Shown: positions 24,705 through 35,022, counted from the first letter of the stretch. The stretch is 55,234 nucleotides of DNA from Candidatus Alcium sp. F082 (GCA_001543395.1 LPNG01000001.1:32526-87759), one strand, 5' to 3'. A program made the numbers and translations. Notes: generated from the sequence alone by a model not told the origin.

Positions 24705-26495
24705 ATGAAATTCTCAAAAGTTGTTCTTGCCGCTTTCCTCGGCACATTGATTGCATTGGTGATCAACTTCTTCATCAAAGTTGGTGTCATCTCTTCCATG
24801 ATTTCAAAGTTCTCGAAATCAGAAGCAGAAACCACGGCTACCGTCAAGCCCAATTCAGTGCTTTACATGAAATTTGACTATGATATCCCGGATCGCACGG
24901 TCGACAACCCCTTCGGCAACCTCGACTTCAACTCTATGGAATCGAAAGACGCCACTGGTTTGAACGACATCTTGCGCAACATCGAAAATGCCAAGACCGA
25001 CCCAAACATCAAAGGCATTTATATGGACTTGAGCAACATCCCGACTTCGACTGCCACGCTGCAGGAAATCCGAAACAAACTCCTCGAGTTCAAAGAGTCA
25101 GGCAAATTCATCGTGACCTATGGCGAGAACTATGGCCAAAGCGCATACTACATAGCCTCTGTCGCCGATAAGATCTTCCTCAACCCCGATGGCATGCTCG
25201 ACCTACACGGCATGGCCTCGCAAATCATGTTCTACAAGCACCTGTTCGACAAGCTCGACATCGAGATGCAGATTGTGCGCGGTCCCAACAACCGCTTCAA
25301 GAGCGCCGTGGAGCCTTACTTCCTCGACAAGATGAGCGAAGCCAACCGCGAACAGATGGACAAGCTGCTTGGCACCGTTTGGGGACAGATCCTCCAAAGC
25401 ATCAGCCAAAGCCGCAACATCAGCGTGGAACAGCTCAACCAAATTGCCGACAACCTGGAGACCATGTTCAACGCCCAAAAGGCCCTCGACTTCGGTTTGG
25501 TCGACAACCTCTACTACAAAGACCAAGTGCTTGACGAGCTGAAAGGACTGACGGGCAGCAACAAGAACATCAACGCCATTGGCAATGCCAACTACGCCAA
25601 GTCGTATACCAACAAGAGTGCTAGCAAGAACGAGGTAGCTGTCATTTATGCCTCGGGCCAAATCTTCGACGGCAAGGGCAACGAAGACCAAGCTATCTAT
25701 TCCGAGAACCTCTCCAAGATTATCCGCAAGGCTCGCGAGGACGATAACGTGAAAGCCATCGTGCTGCGCGTCAACTCCCCTGGTGGCAGTGCCTTAGCCT
25801 CTGCCGTCATCGGCCGCGAACTCGACCTTACCAAAGAGGTGAAGCCCATCATCGTCTCTATGGGTAACTATGCCGCTTCGGGCGGTTATTGGATTTCGGC
25901 CAATGCCGACTATATCTTCGCCGACCCCACCACCCTCACCGGTTCCATCGGCGTGTTTGGCACCTTCCCGAACGCACAAGGTTTCTTGAACGACAAAATC
26001 GGCTTGACCTTCGATGTGGCCAAGACCAACGAAAACGCCGACTTCGGCTCTATAACCCAGCCCCTCACCGAGTTCCAATACGCCAAACTGCAGGAGATGG
26101 TGGTGAAGACCTACGATGACTTTACCAAACGCGTTGCCGAGGGTCGTGGCCTGCGCCAGACCTATGTCGACAGCATCGGTCAAGGCAGGGTGTGGGCTGG
26201 TGCCGACGCCATCGGCCTCGGCCTCGTCGACCAACTGGGCGACATGGAAGACGCCATCGCCTATGCTGCACAGAAAGCCAACATCGCCGACGATTATAAA
26301 GTGGTGGAAATGCCCAAACCCAAGGACTTCTTCACCCGCATGATGGAATCGATGAGCAACAGTGGCTCTGACAAACTCGACGCTGCCATGAAGCAGAAGC
26401 TCGGGCCCTACTACGGCTACATGAAAGGTTTGGAGAACCTACAACAGAATACGGGGATCCAAGCGCGGTTGCCATTTGACATGATCATCGAATAA
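24705..26495 (+). CDS. sppA: Signal peptide peptidase SppA, long (67K) form
   Basis: The 596-residue membrane-anchored serine protease digests leftover signal peptides. It has one N-terminal membrane segment (about residues 7-30). The duplicated crotonase-like fold supplies the Ser/Lys dyad: Lys199 in NRFKSAVEP and Ser392 in NYAASGGYWIS. The length matches the tandem-domain form. The ATG at 24705 is chosen over an upstream TTG because of the -7 box. It is convergent with the ABC-F gene and shares a terminator with it. Confidence 0.94.
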   Translation: MKFSKVVLAAFLGTLIALVINFFIKVGVISSMISKFSKSEAETTATVKPNSVLYMKFDYDIPDRTVDNPFGNLDFNSMESKDATGLNDILRNIENAKTDPNIKGIYMDLSNIPTSTATLQEIRNKLLEFKESGKFIVTYGENYGQSAYYIASVADKIFLNPDGMLDLHGMASQIMFYKHLFDKLDIEMQIVRGPNNRFKSAVEPYFLDKMSEANREQMDKLLGTVWGQILQSISQSRNISVEQLNQIADNLETMFNAQKALDFGLVDNLYYKDQVLDELKGLTGSNKNINAIGNANYAKSYTNKSASKNEVAVIYASGQIFDGKGNEDQAIYSENLSKIIRKAREDDNVKAIVLRVNSPGGSALASAVIGRELDLTKEVKPIIVSMGNYAASGGYWISANADYIFADPTTLTGSIGVFGTFPNAQGFLNDKIGLTFDVAKTNENADFGSITQPLTEFQYAKLQEMVVKTYDDFTKRVAEGRGLRQTYVDSIGQGRVWAGADAIGLGLVDQLGDMEDAIAYAAQKANIADDYKVVEMPKPKDFFTRMMESMSNSGSDKLDAAMKQKLGPYYGYMKGLENLQQNTGIQARLPFDMIIE

Positions 26496-26497
26496 CG

Positions 26498-26523
26498 AAA
26501 AACGGGGCTTAAGCCCCGTTTTC
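26498..26523. terminator. Intrinsic terminator overlapping the ABC-F stop codon
   Basis: The stem AAAACGGGGC / GCCCCGTTTT has loop TTAA. The stop codon of the convergent ABC-F gene (26509-26511) is the loop, so the hairpin is partly coding on that strand. Confidence 0.85.
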
Positions 26524-28458
26524 TATTTCTTCGCGTTCCATCTGCTTCTCACCCCATTCATCCATCAGGGCTTGGAGTTGTTCTTTCTTCTGCCCATAGG
26601 CCCAATACCAGTCGTTATCGATTTTGATGTCGGGGTGTTGGTCAGGGTTGGCCATGATGGCATCCTGCTCGGCTAGCTCGGCTTCGAGTTTCCCGATGGC
26701 CTCTTCCAAGCGCTGGATCTCCTTGTCGACCTTGCGCAACTTCGAGTCAAGTTGTTTTTTGCGTTCGTAGTTGATCTTGTTTTGAGAAACAGGTTCTGCT
26801 GCAGCCACTTTGGGCTGTGACTTGGCTGCCATCTCCAGCTCCTTCAAATGGCTGAGGTTCTTCTGCTCCAAGAAGTCGTAGATGTCACCGATGTATTCCT
26901 TTATATTGGGCTTACGGAACTCATACACCTTGTTGGTCAGGCCTTGAAGGAAGTCACGGTCGTGGGAAACGATGATTAAAGTGCCGTCATACTGGATTAA
27001 TGCGTTCTTTAAGATATCCTTCGAGAGCATGTCCAAATGGTTGGTGGGCTCGTCGAGGACCAACAAATTGGTTGGGAAGAGCAGCATCTTGGCCAAGGAT
27101 AGGCGGGCTTTCTCACCACCCGAAAGCACCTTCACCTTCTTGTCGATATCGTCGCCACGGAAAAGGAAGGAACCGAGCAGAGCCTTCACCTTCAACCGCA
27201 TGTCGCCCACGGCCACATCATCCAAGGTCTCGAAGACGGTCTTGTTCATATCGAGCATGTCCTGCTGGTTCTGGGCATAATATCCTATCTTGACCTCATG
27301 GCCAAGTTTCACCTCACCTTCATGGTCGAGCACGCCACAAATGATTTTTGACAGCGTAGACTTACCCTCGCCATTGCGCCCAACAAAGGCAATCTTTTCG
27401 CCTCTGGGAATAAGCAAATTCACGTCCTTGAGGATGACTTGGTCGCCGTATGACTTGCCGACATGGTTCAACTCCAGTGTAACCTTACCGGAATGCGGCG
27501 CAGGCGGGAACTTGAAGTGGATGGCCGTGCTGTCAATGTCATCCACCACAATCTCATCCATCTTCTCGAGCAGCTTCACACGGCTTTGCACCTGCTTGGC
27601 TTTGGTGGCTTTATAACGGAAACGCTCGATAAAAGCTTCGATGTTCTTAATCTCGCGTTGCTGGTTCTCGTAGGCCGAGCGTTGCATGTCGACACGCTCC
27701 TCGCGCAGGCTGACATAATCGGAATACGGCACCTTATAGTCGTATATCTTACCATTGCTGATCTCCACGGTACGGATGGTGATGTTGTCCAAGAAAGCGC
27801 GGTCGTGCGAGACCATCAGGATGGCACCATAATAGGCCTTCAAGAAGCTTTCGAGCCATTGTATGGACTCGATATCGAGGTGGTTGGTCGGCTCGTCGAG
27901 AAGCAGAAGATTGGGCTTTTTCAGCAGGATCTTGGCCAACTCAACACGCATCTGCCATCCGTTGCTGAACTCGCGCATGGGGCGTTGCATATCTTCGTGA
28001 CCGAAACCCAGTCCGACCAAAATCCTTTCCGCCTCGCCTTCGATGGAGTTGCCGCCCAGCAAAGCCAGACGATCGTTCAGGTTGTTCATCCTGACAATGA
28101 GTTTCTCGTATTGAGGACTTTCGTAGTCGGTGCGTTCGGCCAGTTCCTGTTGCATCTTTTCCAAGTCGCGTTCCAGTTGGTGATATTCATCGAAAGCGGA
28201 AAGCGCCTCATCCAGAACCGTCTTTGTACTGTTGACATTCTTTTCCTGAGGCAGATAGCCGATGGTCACACCTTGAGGGATGATGACATCGCCCTTGGAG
28301 GGTTGTTCCAACCCACAGATAAGCTTCAGCAGCGTGGTCTTGCCCGCGCCGTTTTTGCCCACCAAACCGATGCGGTCCTTCTCGCGAATCAAGAAGGAGA
28401 TGTCGGTGAAGAGGTCCTCACCGGTAAAGTGCATGCTCAGGTTTTGGATTGAAATCAT
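26509..28458 (-). CDS. ABC-F family ATPase
   Basis: The 649-residue soluble protein has two ABC domains. The first has Walker A GKNGAGKTT near residue 36 and signature FSNGWQMRVELA. The second has Walker A GRNGEGKST near 360 and signature LSGGEKARLSLA. The inter-domain linker is long and charged, and a C-terminal coiled coil lies at about 560-645. ABC-F proteins act on the ribosome (translation factors or antibiotic protection); housekeeping Uup/YbiT-like use is more likely than resistance, but this is inference. A -7 box at 28478-28485 gives it its own promoter. Confidence 0.92.
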   Translation of the reverse strand: MISIQNLSMHFTGEDLFTDISFLIREKDRIGLVGKNGAGKTTLLKLICGLEQPSKGDVIIPQGVTIGYLPQEKNVNSTKTVLDEALSAFDEYHQLERDLEKMQQELAERTDYESPQYEKLIVRMNNLNDRLALLGGNSIEGEAERILVGLGFGHEDMQRPMREFSNGWQMRVELAKILLKKPNLLLLDEPTNHLDIESIQWLESFLKAYYGAILMVSHDRAFLDNITIRTVEISNGKIYDYKVPYSDYVSLREERVDMQRSAYENQQREIKNIEAFIERFRYKATKAKQVQSRVKLLEKMDEIVVDDIDSTAIHFKFPPAPHSGKVTLELNHVGKSYGDQVILKDVNLLIPRGEKIAFVGRNGEGKSTLSKIICGVLDHEGEVKLGHEVKIGYYAQNQQDMLDMNKTVFETLDDVAVGDMRLKVKALLGSFLFRGDDIDKKVKVLSGGEKARLSLAKMLLFPTNLLVLDEPTNHLDMLSKDILKNALIQYDGTLIIVSHDRDFLQGLTNKVYEFRKPNIKEYIGDIYDFLEQKNLSHLKELEMAAKSQPKVAAAEPVSQNKINYERKKQLDSKLRKVDKEIQRLEEAIGKLEAELAEQDAIMANPDQHPDIKIDNDWYWAYGQKKEQLQALMDEWGEKQMEREEIENGA

Positions 28459-28477
28459 TGTGGGCCGTTTTGAGCGG

Positions 28478-28485
28478 CAAAGGTA
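28478..28485 (-). promoter_or_regulatory. Putative -7 box (TACCTTTG) of the ABC-F gene
   Basis: This matches TAnnTTTG on the minus strand, 19 bases before the ATG at 28458, separating this gene from the upstream secretion operon. Confidence 0.5.
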
Positions 28486-28492
28486 ACGTTTT

Positions 28493-29074
28493 TTATTGGT
28501 TTTTAGACTTGTTTTCAGTCAAACACCAATCCTTAAGACTAGCACATAATAAACAAAAATGATCCAAAGGACTTTCGGGGGCTGGTTCCCAAATTTGCCC
28601 ACAAGAAATCACCCCATTTTCGTTTATCTCAAATTGATACAGATCTCCATCAATAGCGCTCCCAACGGAAACACTATCTATTTTATTATCAATGAATTGT
28701 TTGCTTAAATACAACACTTGTTCCGCAAGCTCCTTTTCCAACTCAACGAAGCATTCATCTATATTGATGCCCGCAGCGTCTTTTGCATACCATAGGTTTT
28801 TGTCAAACGAGATTACCTTTAAGAAATACTGCTCTTCAACGGATTCTATTTGTAATGCATATTCAGGATCAAATGATGGCATGGTTGTGAATCGGAAAAG
28901 AAAATCGTCTCCTAAACGAGTCTGGAGAATACTATCCAAGGAATTGTAATAGCTTTTCAATTGCGGAGTCACATCAAACCTGGCACAAAGTGATAGCCTT
29001 GATTGAGCAACTGCTTTTCCGTTCAATCCAAGTATTGATAATAACAATACTATGCCTATAATACCTTTTTTCAT
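28493..29074 (-). CDS. Small secreted protein of unknown function
   Basis: The 193-residue protein has a signal peptide (1-23, ending KAVAQ). The mature part has mixed alpha/beta character and three late cysteines (CGQIW, and two in HFCLLCASLKDWC). No known motif is recognised. It starts 3 bases after the stop of the 984-residue T9SS protein, so it is the last gene of the coupled ECF/FecR effector set. It lacks a T9SS tail and so is probably periplasmic. Confidence 0.75.
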   Translation of the reverse strand: MKKGIIGIVLLLSILGLNGKAVAQSRLSLCARFDVTPQLKSYYNSLDSILQTRLGDDFLFRFTTMPSFDPEYALQIESVEEQYFLKVISFDKNLWYAKDAAGINIDECFVELEKELAEQVLYLSKQFIDNKIDSVSVGSAIDGDLYQFEINENGVISCGQIWEPAPESPLDHFCLLCASLKDWCLTENKSKNQ

Positions 29075-29077
29075 GGC

Positions 29078-32032
29078 TTATTTTGAAATGACTAAAGGTT
29101 TAACCGCTATTCTGTTTTGAGATATGATTTTCACCCAGTACAAACCGCCTTCAAAGCCCGACAAATCGAGTTGCAAAGAACTACCGTCAGCCTCTTTGCT
29201 GATCAAAACCTGCCCCAAGGCATTGTAAACCATCACCTTTTGTAATCCCTCTAATTCGATGGTAATAAGCCCGTTGGTAGGATTAGGATAGAGCTTGAAA
29301 TCAAGCGCTTGGTTTTCATCGGTTGCGGTCAGGTCGATGGCTACATAGTTTTGATCGGGATTGTTCAAGGTGGCAGCGTAATCCGACTCACAAGTCTCGC
29401 CGTCGTCGGCCAAATAGAATGCCGTCAAGCGGTAATAGACATCGTCGTGGTCATCCGTTGCCAGGTTGTCGCGATATTCATAATATAGCTGGCTTTCTAC
29501 GGCAGGAATTGATGCCACTTGTTCATAGTCTGTGTTGTCGAACGAGCGATACAGGTTGTATTGCTGTAAAGCGTAGCCGTCTTTGGCAAGTACTTCCATG
29601 CGTCCAGCTTGATTGGTGACGAAAGCACGCAGCATCCAGGTGTAGTGCATGTTGAAAGTATGCATATCGGTCCAAGTCGTGCCGTCCAACGACACCCAGC
29701 GTCCATCAGGGTCGCCCATGTCTTCGCAAGCGGCGGCAGGACGTGCCATGCCTTGTTGCCCGACGACAATCCAAATCGGTTCGTTTTCCGGGATTATGTA
29801 GGCCGGGCTGATGGTTTCCTCATGCCAAGCTTGAGCGTTATCCAATACCATATTTTGCGAGCGAACCAAGGTGCCCGGTGCCGTGTCGCCGCCCACATAG
29901 ATCCAAAGCTGGTAGGTGCCGGCTGCCACGTCATACAACGAGACCTTCTTCAGCGACGTACCCGCGTATTCTGTCAGCTCGTCTGCACCAAAACGGATGG
30001 CCCAGAAGATACGCGGCTCACCATCGCCACCCAATGAATTGGCGTAGATGCCATTGTCATATTGCAGCCATTGCTCTATCGGATCGGGACGCTCGCCCCA
30101 TGAGATCAAGGCGCCATAATCTTCCTCGTTTTCGTAATAGCGAATCCCATCAAGCTTCGTTGGCGGGTCGCAATAGGCGGGGAAGACTGCCGTGACGCAT
30201 TCTTCGCACGACATGGAGTAGTACGTTCCATCGAGGGCGCCGTCATACACCAGACGCAAGCAATACGTCACCTCACCATGCATCACGCTCTCATCCAAGA
30301 ACGAATCGGCATCAGTGAAACCAAGATAGCTACCATCACGATACAAGATAGCTCCCACGAAGTCACCCTCGGGATAGGTCCACGAAAGCTGGAGCGCCTC
30401 GTTGTGCAGCGACCACTCTAATCCCGTAGTGCTCCCTGAATAGTTGGAACAGGGGCGATAGATCCATTCGCAGGTCCGCCATTCACCTGGTCCAGAGAGA
30501 TACACGGGCCGCACTTGAGCCATATATGTTTCGCCTTCCGTTAGGCCACTCACGTCAAACTGGAAGTCATTCGTCATGGAAGTGCCCACCGGAGTCCCGT
30601 CCAACACAATCTCAAAATGCTGCAAATCACGGCTCCTCATCGGTTCCATGGTCCACATAGCCCATCCCGTAGACGAGACATACAAACTGTCGATGCTGTT
30701 GGTGACCTCCATCAGCTCGATTTCGACTTGAGTTGGACCATACACGTGTAGCGTTGAATCCGAGACATAATCCACGAAACCGTCAAGATGTACGGTCAAA
30801 TCATAATTGTCGCGATAGACATTATTCAGCAATAAATGCCCGTTGGCATCCAAAGTGCCTTCGTATTCATGACCTTGTTGGGAGGAAAGCGTCACAACTG
30901 CACCCGCTGGCGCCAGCCCAACGTTGGTAGTGGCATAAATCTCAAAAGTCGTGACCATATCCTTGTCAAGATAGGCAGACCAAATGGTATCGGAATGGCC
31001 ACGGTTGCCTTCATAGTAGCAGCTCACGCCCCAACGGTATTGTCCCCAAGGCAGGCTGCTCCAGTTCATATCCATAAACACCGTATCGGTCAGATGCGAG
31101 GCCATCATCACAGGCTCCTCCTCGAAACGACTGCGAAACAGGTCGTAGTATTGGAAAGAACGCTCAGCTTTTGCTCCCTCCTCCTGATAGAAACGGATGC
31201 CATCGACATAGAAGCAGTCGTCGCCCAAGTCGGTGGAGGCGTCCTTCTGGTAGGTCCAACGAAACACGTGCTCGCCCACTGTGATGTCGAACTGATGTTC
31301 TGTCCAGCCTTCCTCGCCCGAGCATTCCATCTTCTTCACGCCGTCGAGATAGAAACGGCCCATATCCCACGGGCTCTCCGACGAGATCTTGCTGAAGAAA
31401 CACATCTGGCCTTCCATGGGAACGTATACTGAGACCTCGATCTGAGAGAGACCGTTGCCCTGCCCTTCGCACGATGACTTCATGCAATAGGCACCTTCGT
31501 AGGCGTGGAGGGAATCGATGACCCACGGATAATCGGAGATGTTGTTTATCCAGTTGAAACGACTGAAATCACCCGTCTCGAAGTCTTCATACAGCTGAGG
31601 CTCATGCATCGACCAGCTGACACGCACCAAATCGTTGGTGAAATGCCGCGCTGCGACATATTGCACAGGGTGGTAAATCTCATAAAGAACGAAATAGAGC
31701 CCATAGAAATACTCACCCTCTACGACCTCCAATGAGTCGGGCTGGTAGTCTGTCACATAGCCTTCGGCCGAAGCCCACACCCGATACATACCCGCATTGA
31801 TGCTGTCGGCAAAATAACCTTGGGTGTCGGTAGTGATATGATAGACCACCGTGTCGCCTGCGACATCAACACCCGAAAAGGTCACCATGGCATTCTCAAT
31901 TGGTGTGACCAAATCCTGTTCGTCCACCTCGCCATAAACCAAAACTCGTCCAAAGGACAGTTTTGACCCCATCAGCACAAAGGCAAGAGCTGCAAAGAAC
32001 CTCAAAAACCTATTCATAACCCTTCCTTTCAT
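29078..32032 (-). CDS. Large T9SS-exported adhesin-like protein
   Basis: The 984-residue protein has a signal peptide. A carboxypeptidase-regulatory-like beta-sandwich follows (about 28-115; ENAMVTFSGVDV). Next is a jelly-roll segment (about 145-285; DFSRFNWINNISDYPW) similar to cleaved-adhesin or MAM-like domains, then a second regulatory-like sandwich and fibronectin-like repeats. A T9SS sorting domain runs from about 910 (KLYPNPTNGLITIE). The ATG at 32032 overlaps the upstream stop as ATGA; a second ATG at 32017 is possible. No enzyme motif is seen; surface binding is the likely job. Confidence 0.85.
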   Translation of the reverse strand: MKGRVMNRFLRFFAALAFVLMGSKLSFGRVLVYGEVDEQDLVTPIENAMVTFSGVDVAGDTVVYHITTDTQGYFADSINAGMYRVWASAEGYVTDYQPDSLEVVEGEYFYGLYFVLYEIYHPVQYVAARHFTNDLVRVSWSMHEPQLYEDFETGDFSRFNWINNISDYPWVIDSLHAYEGAYCMKSSCEGQGNGLSQIEVSVYVPMEGQMCFFSKISSESPWDMGRFYLDGVKKMECSGEEGWTEHQFDITVGEHVFRWTYQKDASTDLGDDCFYVDGIRFYQEEGAKAERSFQYYDLFRSRFEEEPVMMASHLTDTVFMDMNWSSLPWGQYRWGVSCYYEGNRGHSDTIWSAYLDKDMVTTFEIYATTNVGLAPAGAVVTLSSQQGHEYEGTLDANGHLLLNNVYRDNYDLTVHLDGFVDYVSDSTLHVYGPTQVEIELMEVTNSIDSLYVSSTGWAMWTMEPMRSRDLQHFEIVLDGTPVGTSMTNDFQFDVSGLTEGETYMAQVRPVYLSGPGEWRTCEWIYRPCSNYSGSTTGLEWSLHNEALQLSWTYPEGDFVGAILYRDGSYLGFTDADSFLDESVMHGEVTYCLRLVYDGALDGTYYSMSCEECVTAVFPAYCDPPTKLDGIRYYENEEDYGALISWGERPDPIEQWLQYDNGIYANSLGGDGEPRIFWAIRFGADELTEYAGTSLKKVSLYDVAAGTYQLWIYVGGDTAPGTLVRSQNMVLDNAQAWHEETISPAYIIPENEPIWIVVGQQGMARPAAACEDMGDPDGRWVSLDGTTWTDMHTFNMHYTWMLRAFVTNQAGRMEVLAKDGYALQQYNLYRSFDNTDYEQVASIPAVESQLYYEYRDNLATDDHDDVYYRLTAFYLADDGETCESDYAATLNNPDQNYVAIDLTATDENQALDFKLYPNPTNGLITIELEGLQKVMVYNALGQVLISKEADGSSLQLDLSGFEGGLYWVKIISQNRIAVKPLVISK

Positions 32033-35022
32033 CGTTTCACAAATTTCGCCATGATGGGTCTCACACCATCATCGACAAGGATGAAATAAACACCAGATGA
32101 CAACCTGCCTATCGTTAAGGGCATCTCACCCAACAGGTTGGTGTGCATAGAAGTCGTCGGCACTACCATCAAGCCCAAGACATCCATAACTGTCACTCGA
32201 TAATCCGTATTCGCTTTCAGCCCTCCAATGAGCAGCTCTGTGTCGACAGGGTTGGGATAGATAGAAAGCTCCTTCGTCTCAGGCGCATCACCTTCATATC
32301 TCATGCGCACCCTTCCCTCTTCATTGACAAACAGATGCAATCCCGATACGATCGGCTGCTCAGCCGAAAGCGTGATTTCCTCACACATCCCGCGACCATA
32401 ACGCGGCAAGTCGGCCATCACCTGATAGGTGCCGAAAGGCAAGTGGTTAAAGCTGAAATGTCCAGCCTCGTCGGTCAGTGCAAAGCCCAACACCCTTTGC
32501 TTCCCGGCATTGAGCAGGAGCACACCGACGTTCGAAAGACCGTCAGAGCAATAATCGACATCCGTTCCTTCACGCAGCCATGGCTGACAGTAGAAATCGC
32601 GGGCCTTGAAAGGACTGTCGGGCATATCAAACAGGCCTGTGATACGGCCTTCGCCCACATTGAAGCCCTGCATCAAAACGGGCAAAGAGAGGTCTACATC
32701 ATAGACGTTGCCGTCGACCTCAATCATATTGGATTCGTTCCATTGCAGATCGCCAAGATAATAGCATCCGCTCACATCGGCATCCAAGGTATCGGGGAAG
32801 GCATAAAGGACATAGGTGTCGGGCAGCAAGGCGTCGAAGCGGAAGAAACCGTCATCATCGGAAAGCGTGCGATAGAATCCCGAGACAAACGGGTTGTCGT
32901 CACCCATGGCGGCTGCAATCACTTGGGTATGAGGCCGCAGAGCCCCATTCGACCAAGTCCTACCCTCAAGGCTATAGTCCTTGAACAACTCGAAACGAAC
33001 CATATCGGAAGATTGGCCACAGAACGACCAGGCCTCAAGCATCAGTTCCACATAACCCTGTTCCTTGTCCAAGACACCAGGATAATAGAGTGTGTGCAAA
33101 GCCAGTGAATCCTCGAAACGTCCGTCACCCAAAGAATGCCAACGCAACGAATCGTAATTGTAGGCCTCCGCTTGGTCGAGGACAATCGGGCGGTTCGTGC
33201 CGCTGAAGCCATCCTCACCGGCATAAACGCCGAGAGCCTTATACAGATTCAGCTGCAAGGCGTCCGTCTTGGTCGTTCCGTTGCTCGTCACACGCAGGGT
33301 CAGCGTCACCTCGCCCACTTCGTAATCGGCATCGGAAGGATAATAAACGGTCTGTAACGACAACGAGTCGGCAAAAGCGCCCGTGCCTGACGAACGCCAA
33401 ACGAAACTGCTGTATTGGTAGGGGATGTTCGACTTATTCAGCGCATAGCCATATTGTGAGGCACACATACTACCATCAGGACCCGCATAGGGATAGTAGG
33501 TGGCAAACGCGTAGGCGCTCTGTCCCGGTGAAGCATACACATCGGGGTCGTAAGCACGGTCGCAGGCCGCCACAGCCAGATTCTCGGTCTGCTGTGGTGT
33601 GAGCACATAGGAATTGTCTACAATACCGTCAATGCGGTTGGCAAACTTGTAGTAATTGAAATTACCATAAAACAGCACATAATGGTCGACATCCTGCTCC
33701 AAGTTCTCGTCCCACGAAATCAGCCATTTGTTGTTCACAAACTGTTTCTTTACCCTGAATGGTGGTGCGATAGGTATCGTGGTGTCGCATTCCGACAAAT
33801 AGTTTTCATAAACGATCTCACCCAACGAAGGCGAGTCGTGCTTGTCGAGAATCACAGCATCGATCTCCGCCGTATCTTCAACATCCCAGTAATTGCCACG
33901 CATGTCGATATCTTCTGTCGAGACATTGGCAAAAAGTATTGCGTCTTTCTTGAAATGAAGGAAGTTGTTGCCGTTTATCTGCGACTTAGCCGAGGGGAAA
34001 CTCACAATCCTCTTTTCGGCTTCGCTGATGGTGTTGCCCACAAAACTCAAGTAGCCTGCCGACATCAAATTGGTAACCGTCAGTTTGTTGTCATAGAAAG
34101 TATTCTGTTCGACGACCAGATAACAGACGCGAATCATCCTGATGGCCTCGTCGTTGCTCCAGAACACATTGTTGCGTACGACCACCGTATCCATGGCTGC
34201 CTTGATGCCGTAGGAAGAATAGCCAGAACCGCCTTCGGGCAGTTCAGAGGAAATCAAGTTGTCCTCAATATAATTGGTGGCATCCTTGTCGGACATGCCA
34301 CCCGTGGCCTCAAAGCTGATGGCGGTGGAAGCGCCTTGGAAACAGTTGCCTATAATACGGTTGCGGTTACACTTGAAGCCGTAACCCACGTTGGAGAGTT
34401 CGATATTAATCTGTCCTTGGTCGAAGATATTGTGCGAAAACACATTGTCCTCGCTATCGCTCGTTCTCGACTTCAGCTCAATGCCCGACACACATTGGAA
34501 GAAGAAACAACTATCGATCAAGAAATTGCTGCAATCAATTAATTCGACGCCCTTTCCCGCATAATAGTTGTTGAACGAACAATGGCTGATCTGGGCATGG
34601 CTGCTAGTGGAGGCGTTCAAAGCCGTAAGCGCGCCAACCACCTCGACGTATGAAATCCTAACCGTGTCGCTTTCGTCGATATTCTTCAGCTGTAGGCCAG
34701 CCCAGTCGTGGGAGAACTCATAGCAAAGCAATGAGATGGAGTCGTCGCGCTGACCCTCAAGCAGCAGGCTACCGCCGTCAACGCGGAGATAAGCCGACTG
34801 CCCAAAATACATCTTCACGCCGCCTTCGACACGGAGCGTGCCGCCTTCAACAACCGTGAGTGACTCATTCACCCAATAGACCGAATCGCCACCCAGCTTG
34901 GGCAGGACCATCAACGTGTCAAGTTCACCGTTGATCGGGACGTAATGCTGCGCCTCGACCGACAAGCCCTGAGCCATCAGCAACAGGACCAAGAGATGCC
35001 TTATGAACTTGAGCGGTTTCAT
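32029..35022 (-). CDS. Large T9SS-exported right-handed beta-helix protein
   Basis: The 997-residue protein has a signal peptide (1-24). A parallel beta-helix spans about 45-400 with many short Asn/Ile-rich turns (NNVFWSNDEAIRM, EQNTFYDNKLTV). Two PKD-like repeats share the pattern W-R/H-S-x-G-x-G-x-F-x-DSL-x-L-x-T-x-YYP (about 545-600 and 640-695). A Cna-like sandwich (about 715-790) and a second small one follow, then a T9SS tail from about 920 (SIYPNPVDTELLIGG). The beta-helix suggests polysaccharide binding or cleavage, but no catalytic set is identifiable. It starts 3 bases after the STN/barrel gene. Confidence 0.85.
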   Translation of the reverse strand: MKPLKFIRHLLVLLLMAQGLSVEAQHYVPINGELDTLMVLPKLGGDSVYWVNESLTVVEGGTLRVEGGVKMYFGQSAYLRVDGGSLLLEGQRDDSISLLCYEFSHDWAGLQLKNIDESDTVRISYVEVVGALTALNASTSSHAQISHCSFNNYYAGKGVELIDCSNFLIDSCFFFQCVSGIELKSRTSDSEDNVFSHNIFDQGQINIELSNVGYGFKCNRNRIIGNCFQGASTAISFEATGGMSDKDATNYIEDNLISSELPEGGSGYSSYGIKAAMDTVVVRNNVFWSNDEAIRMIRVCYLVVEQNTFYDNKLTVTNLMSAGYLSFVGNTISEAEKRIVSFPSAKSQINGNNFLHFKKDAILFANVSTEDIDMRGNYWDVEDTAEIDAVILDKHDSPSLGEIVYENYLSECDTTIPIAPPFRVKKQFVNNKWLISWDENLEQDVDHYVLFYGNFNYYKFANRIDGIVDNSYVLTPQQTENLAVAACDRAYDPDVYASPGQSAYAFATYYPYAGPDGSMCASQYGYALNKSNIPYQYSSFVWRSSGTGAFADSLSLQTVYYPSDADYEVGEVTLTLRVTSNGTTKTDALQLNLYKALGVYAGEDGFSGTNRPIVLDQAEAYNYDSLRWHSLGDGRFEDSLALHTLYYPGVLDKEQGYVELMLEAWSFCGQSSDMVRFELFKDYSLEGRTWSNGALRPHTQVIAAAMGDDNPFVSGFYRTLSDDDGFFRFDALLPDTYVLYAFPDTLDADVSGCYYLGDLQWNESNMIEVDGNVYDVDLSLPVLMQGFNVGEGRITGLFDMPDSPFKARDFYCQPWLREGTDVDYCSDGLSNVGVLLLNAGKQRVLGFALTDEAGHFSFNHLPFGTYQVMADLPRYGRGMCEEITLSAEQPIVSGLHLFVNEEGRVRMRYEGDAPETKELSIYPNPVDTELLIGGLKANTDYRVTVMDVLGLMVVPTTSMHTNLLGEMPLTIGRLSSGVYFILVDDGVRPIMAKFVKR

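Noticed and set aside
27463-28452. Open frame of 329 codons on the plus strand inside the ABC-F gene
   Set aside because: It is antisense to a clear two-domain ATPase, has no recognisable motif and no promoter.
26509-28458. ABC-F antibiotic-resistance protein
   Set aside because: Nothing in the sequence or neighbours separates it from housekeeping ABC-F factors; resistance would need a phylogeny or a phenotype.
32143-34542. Two long plus-strand open frames antisense to the beta-helix T9SS gene
   Set aside because: The minus strand encodes a signal peptide, beta-helix and T9SS tail in one frame; the antisense frames show no protein-like pattern.
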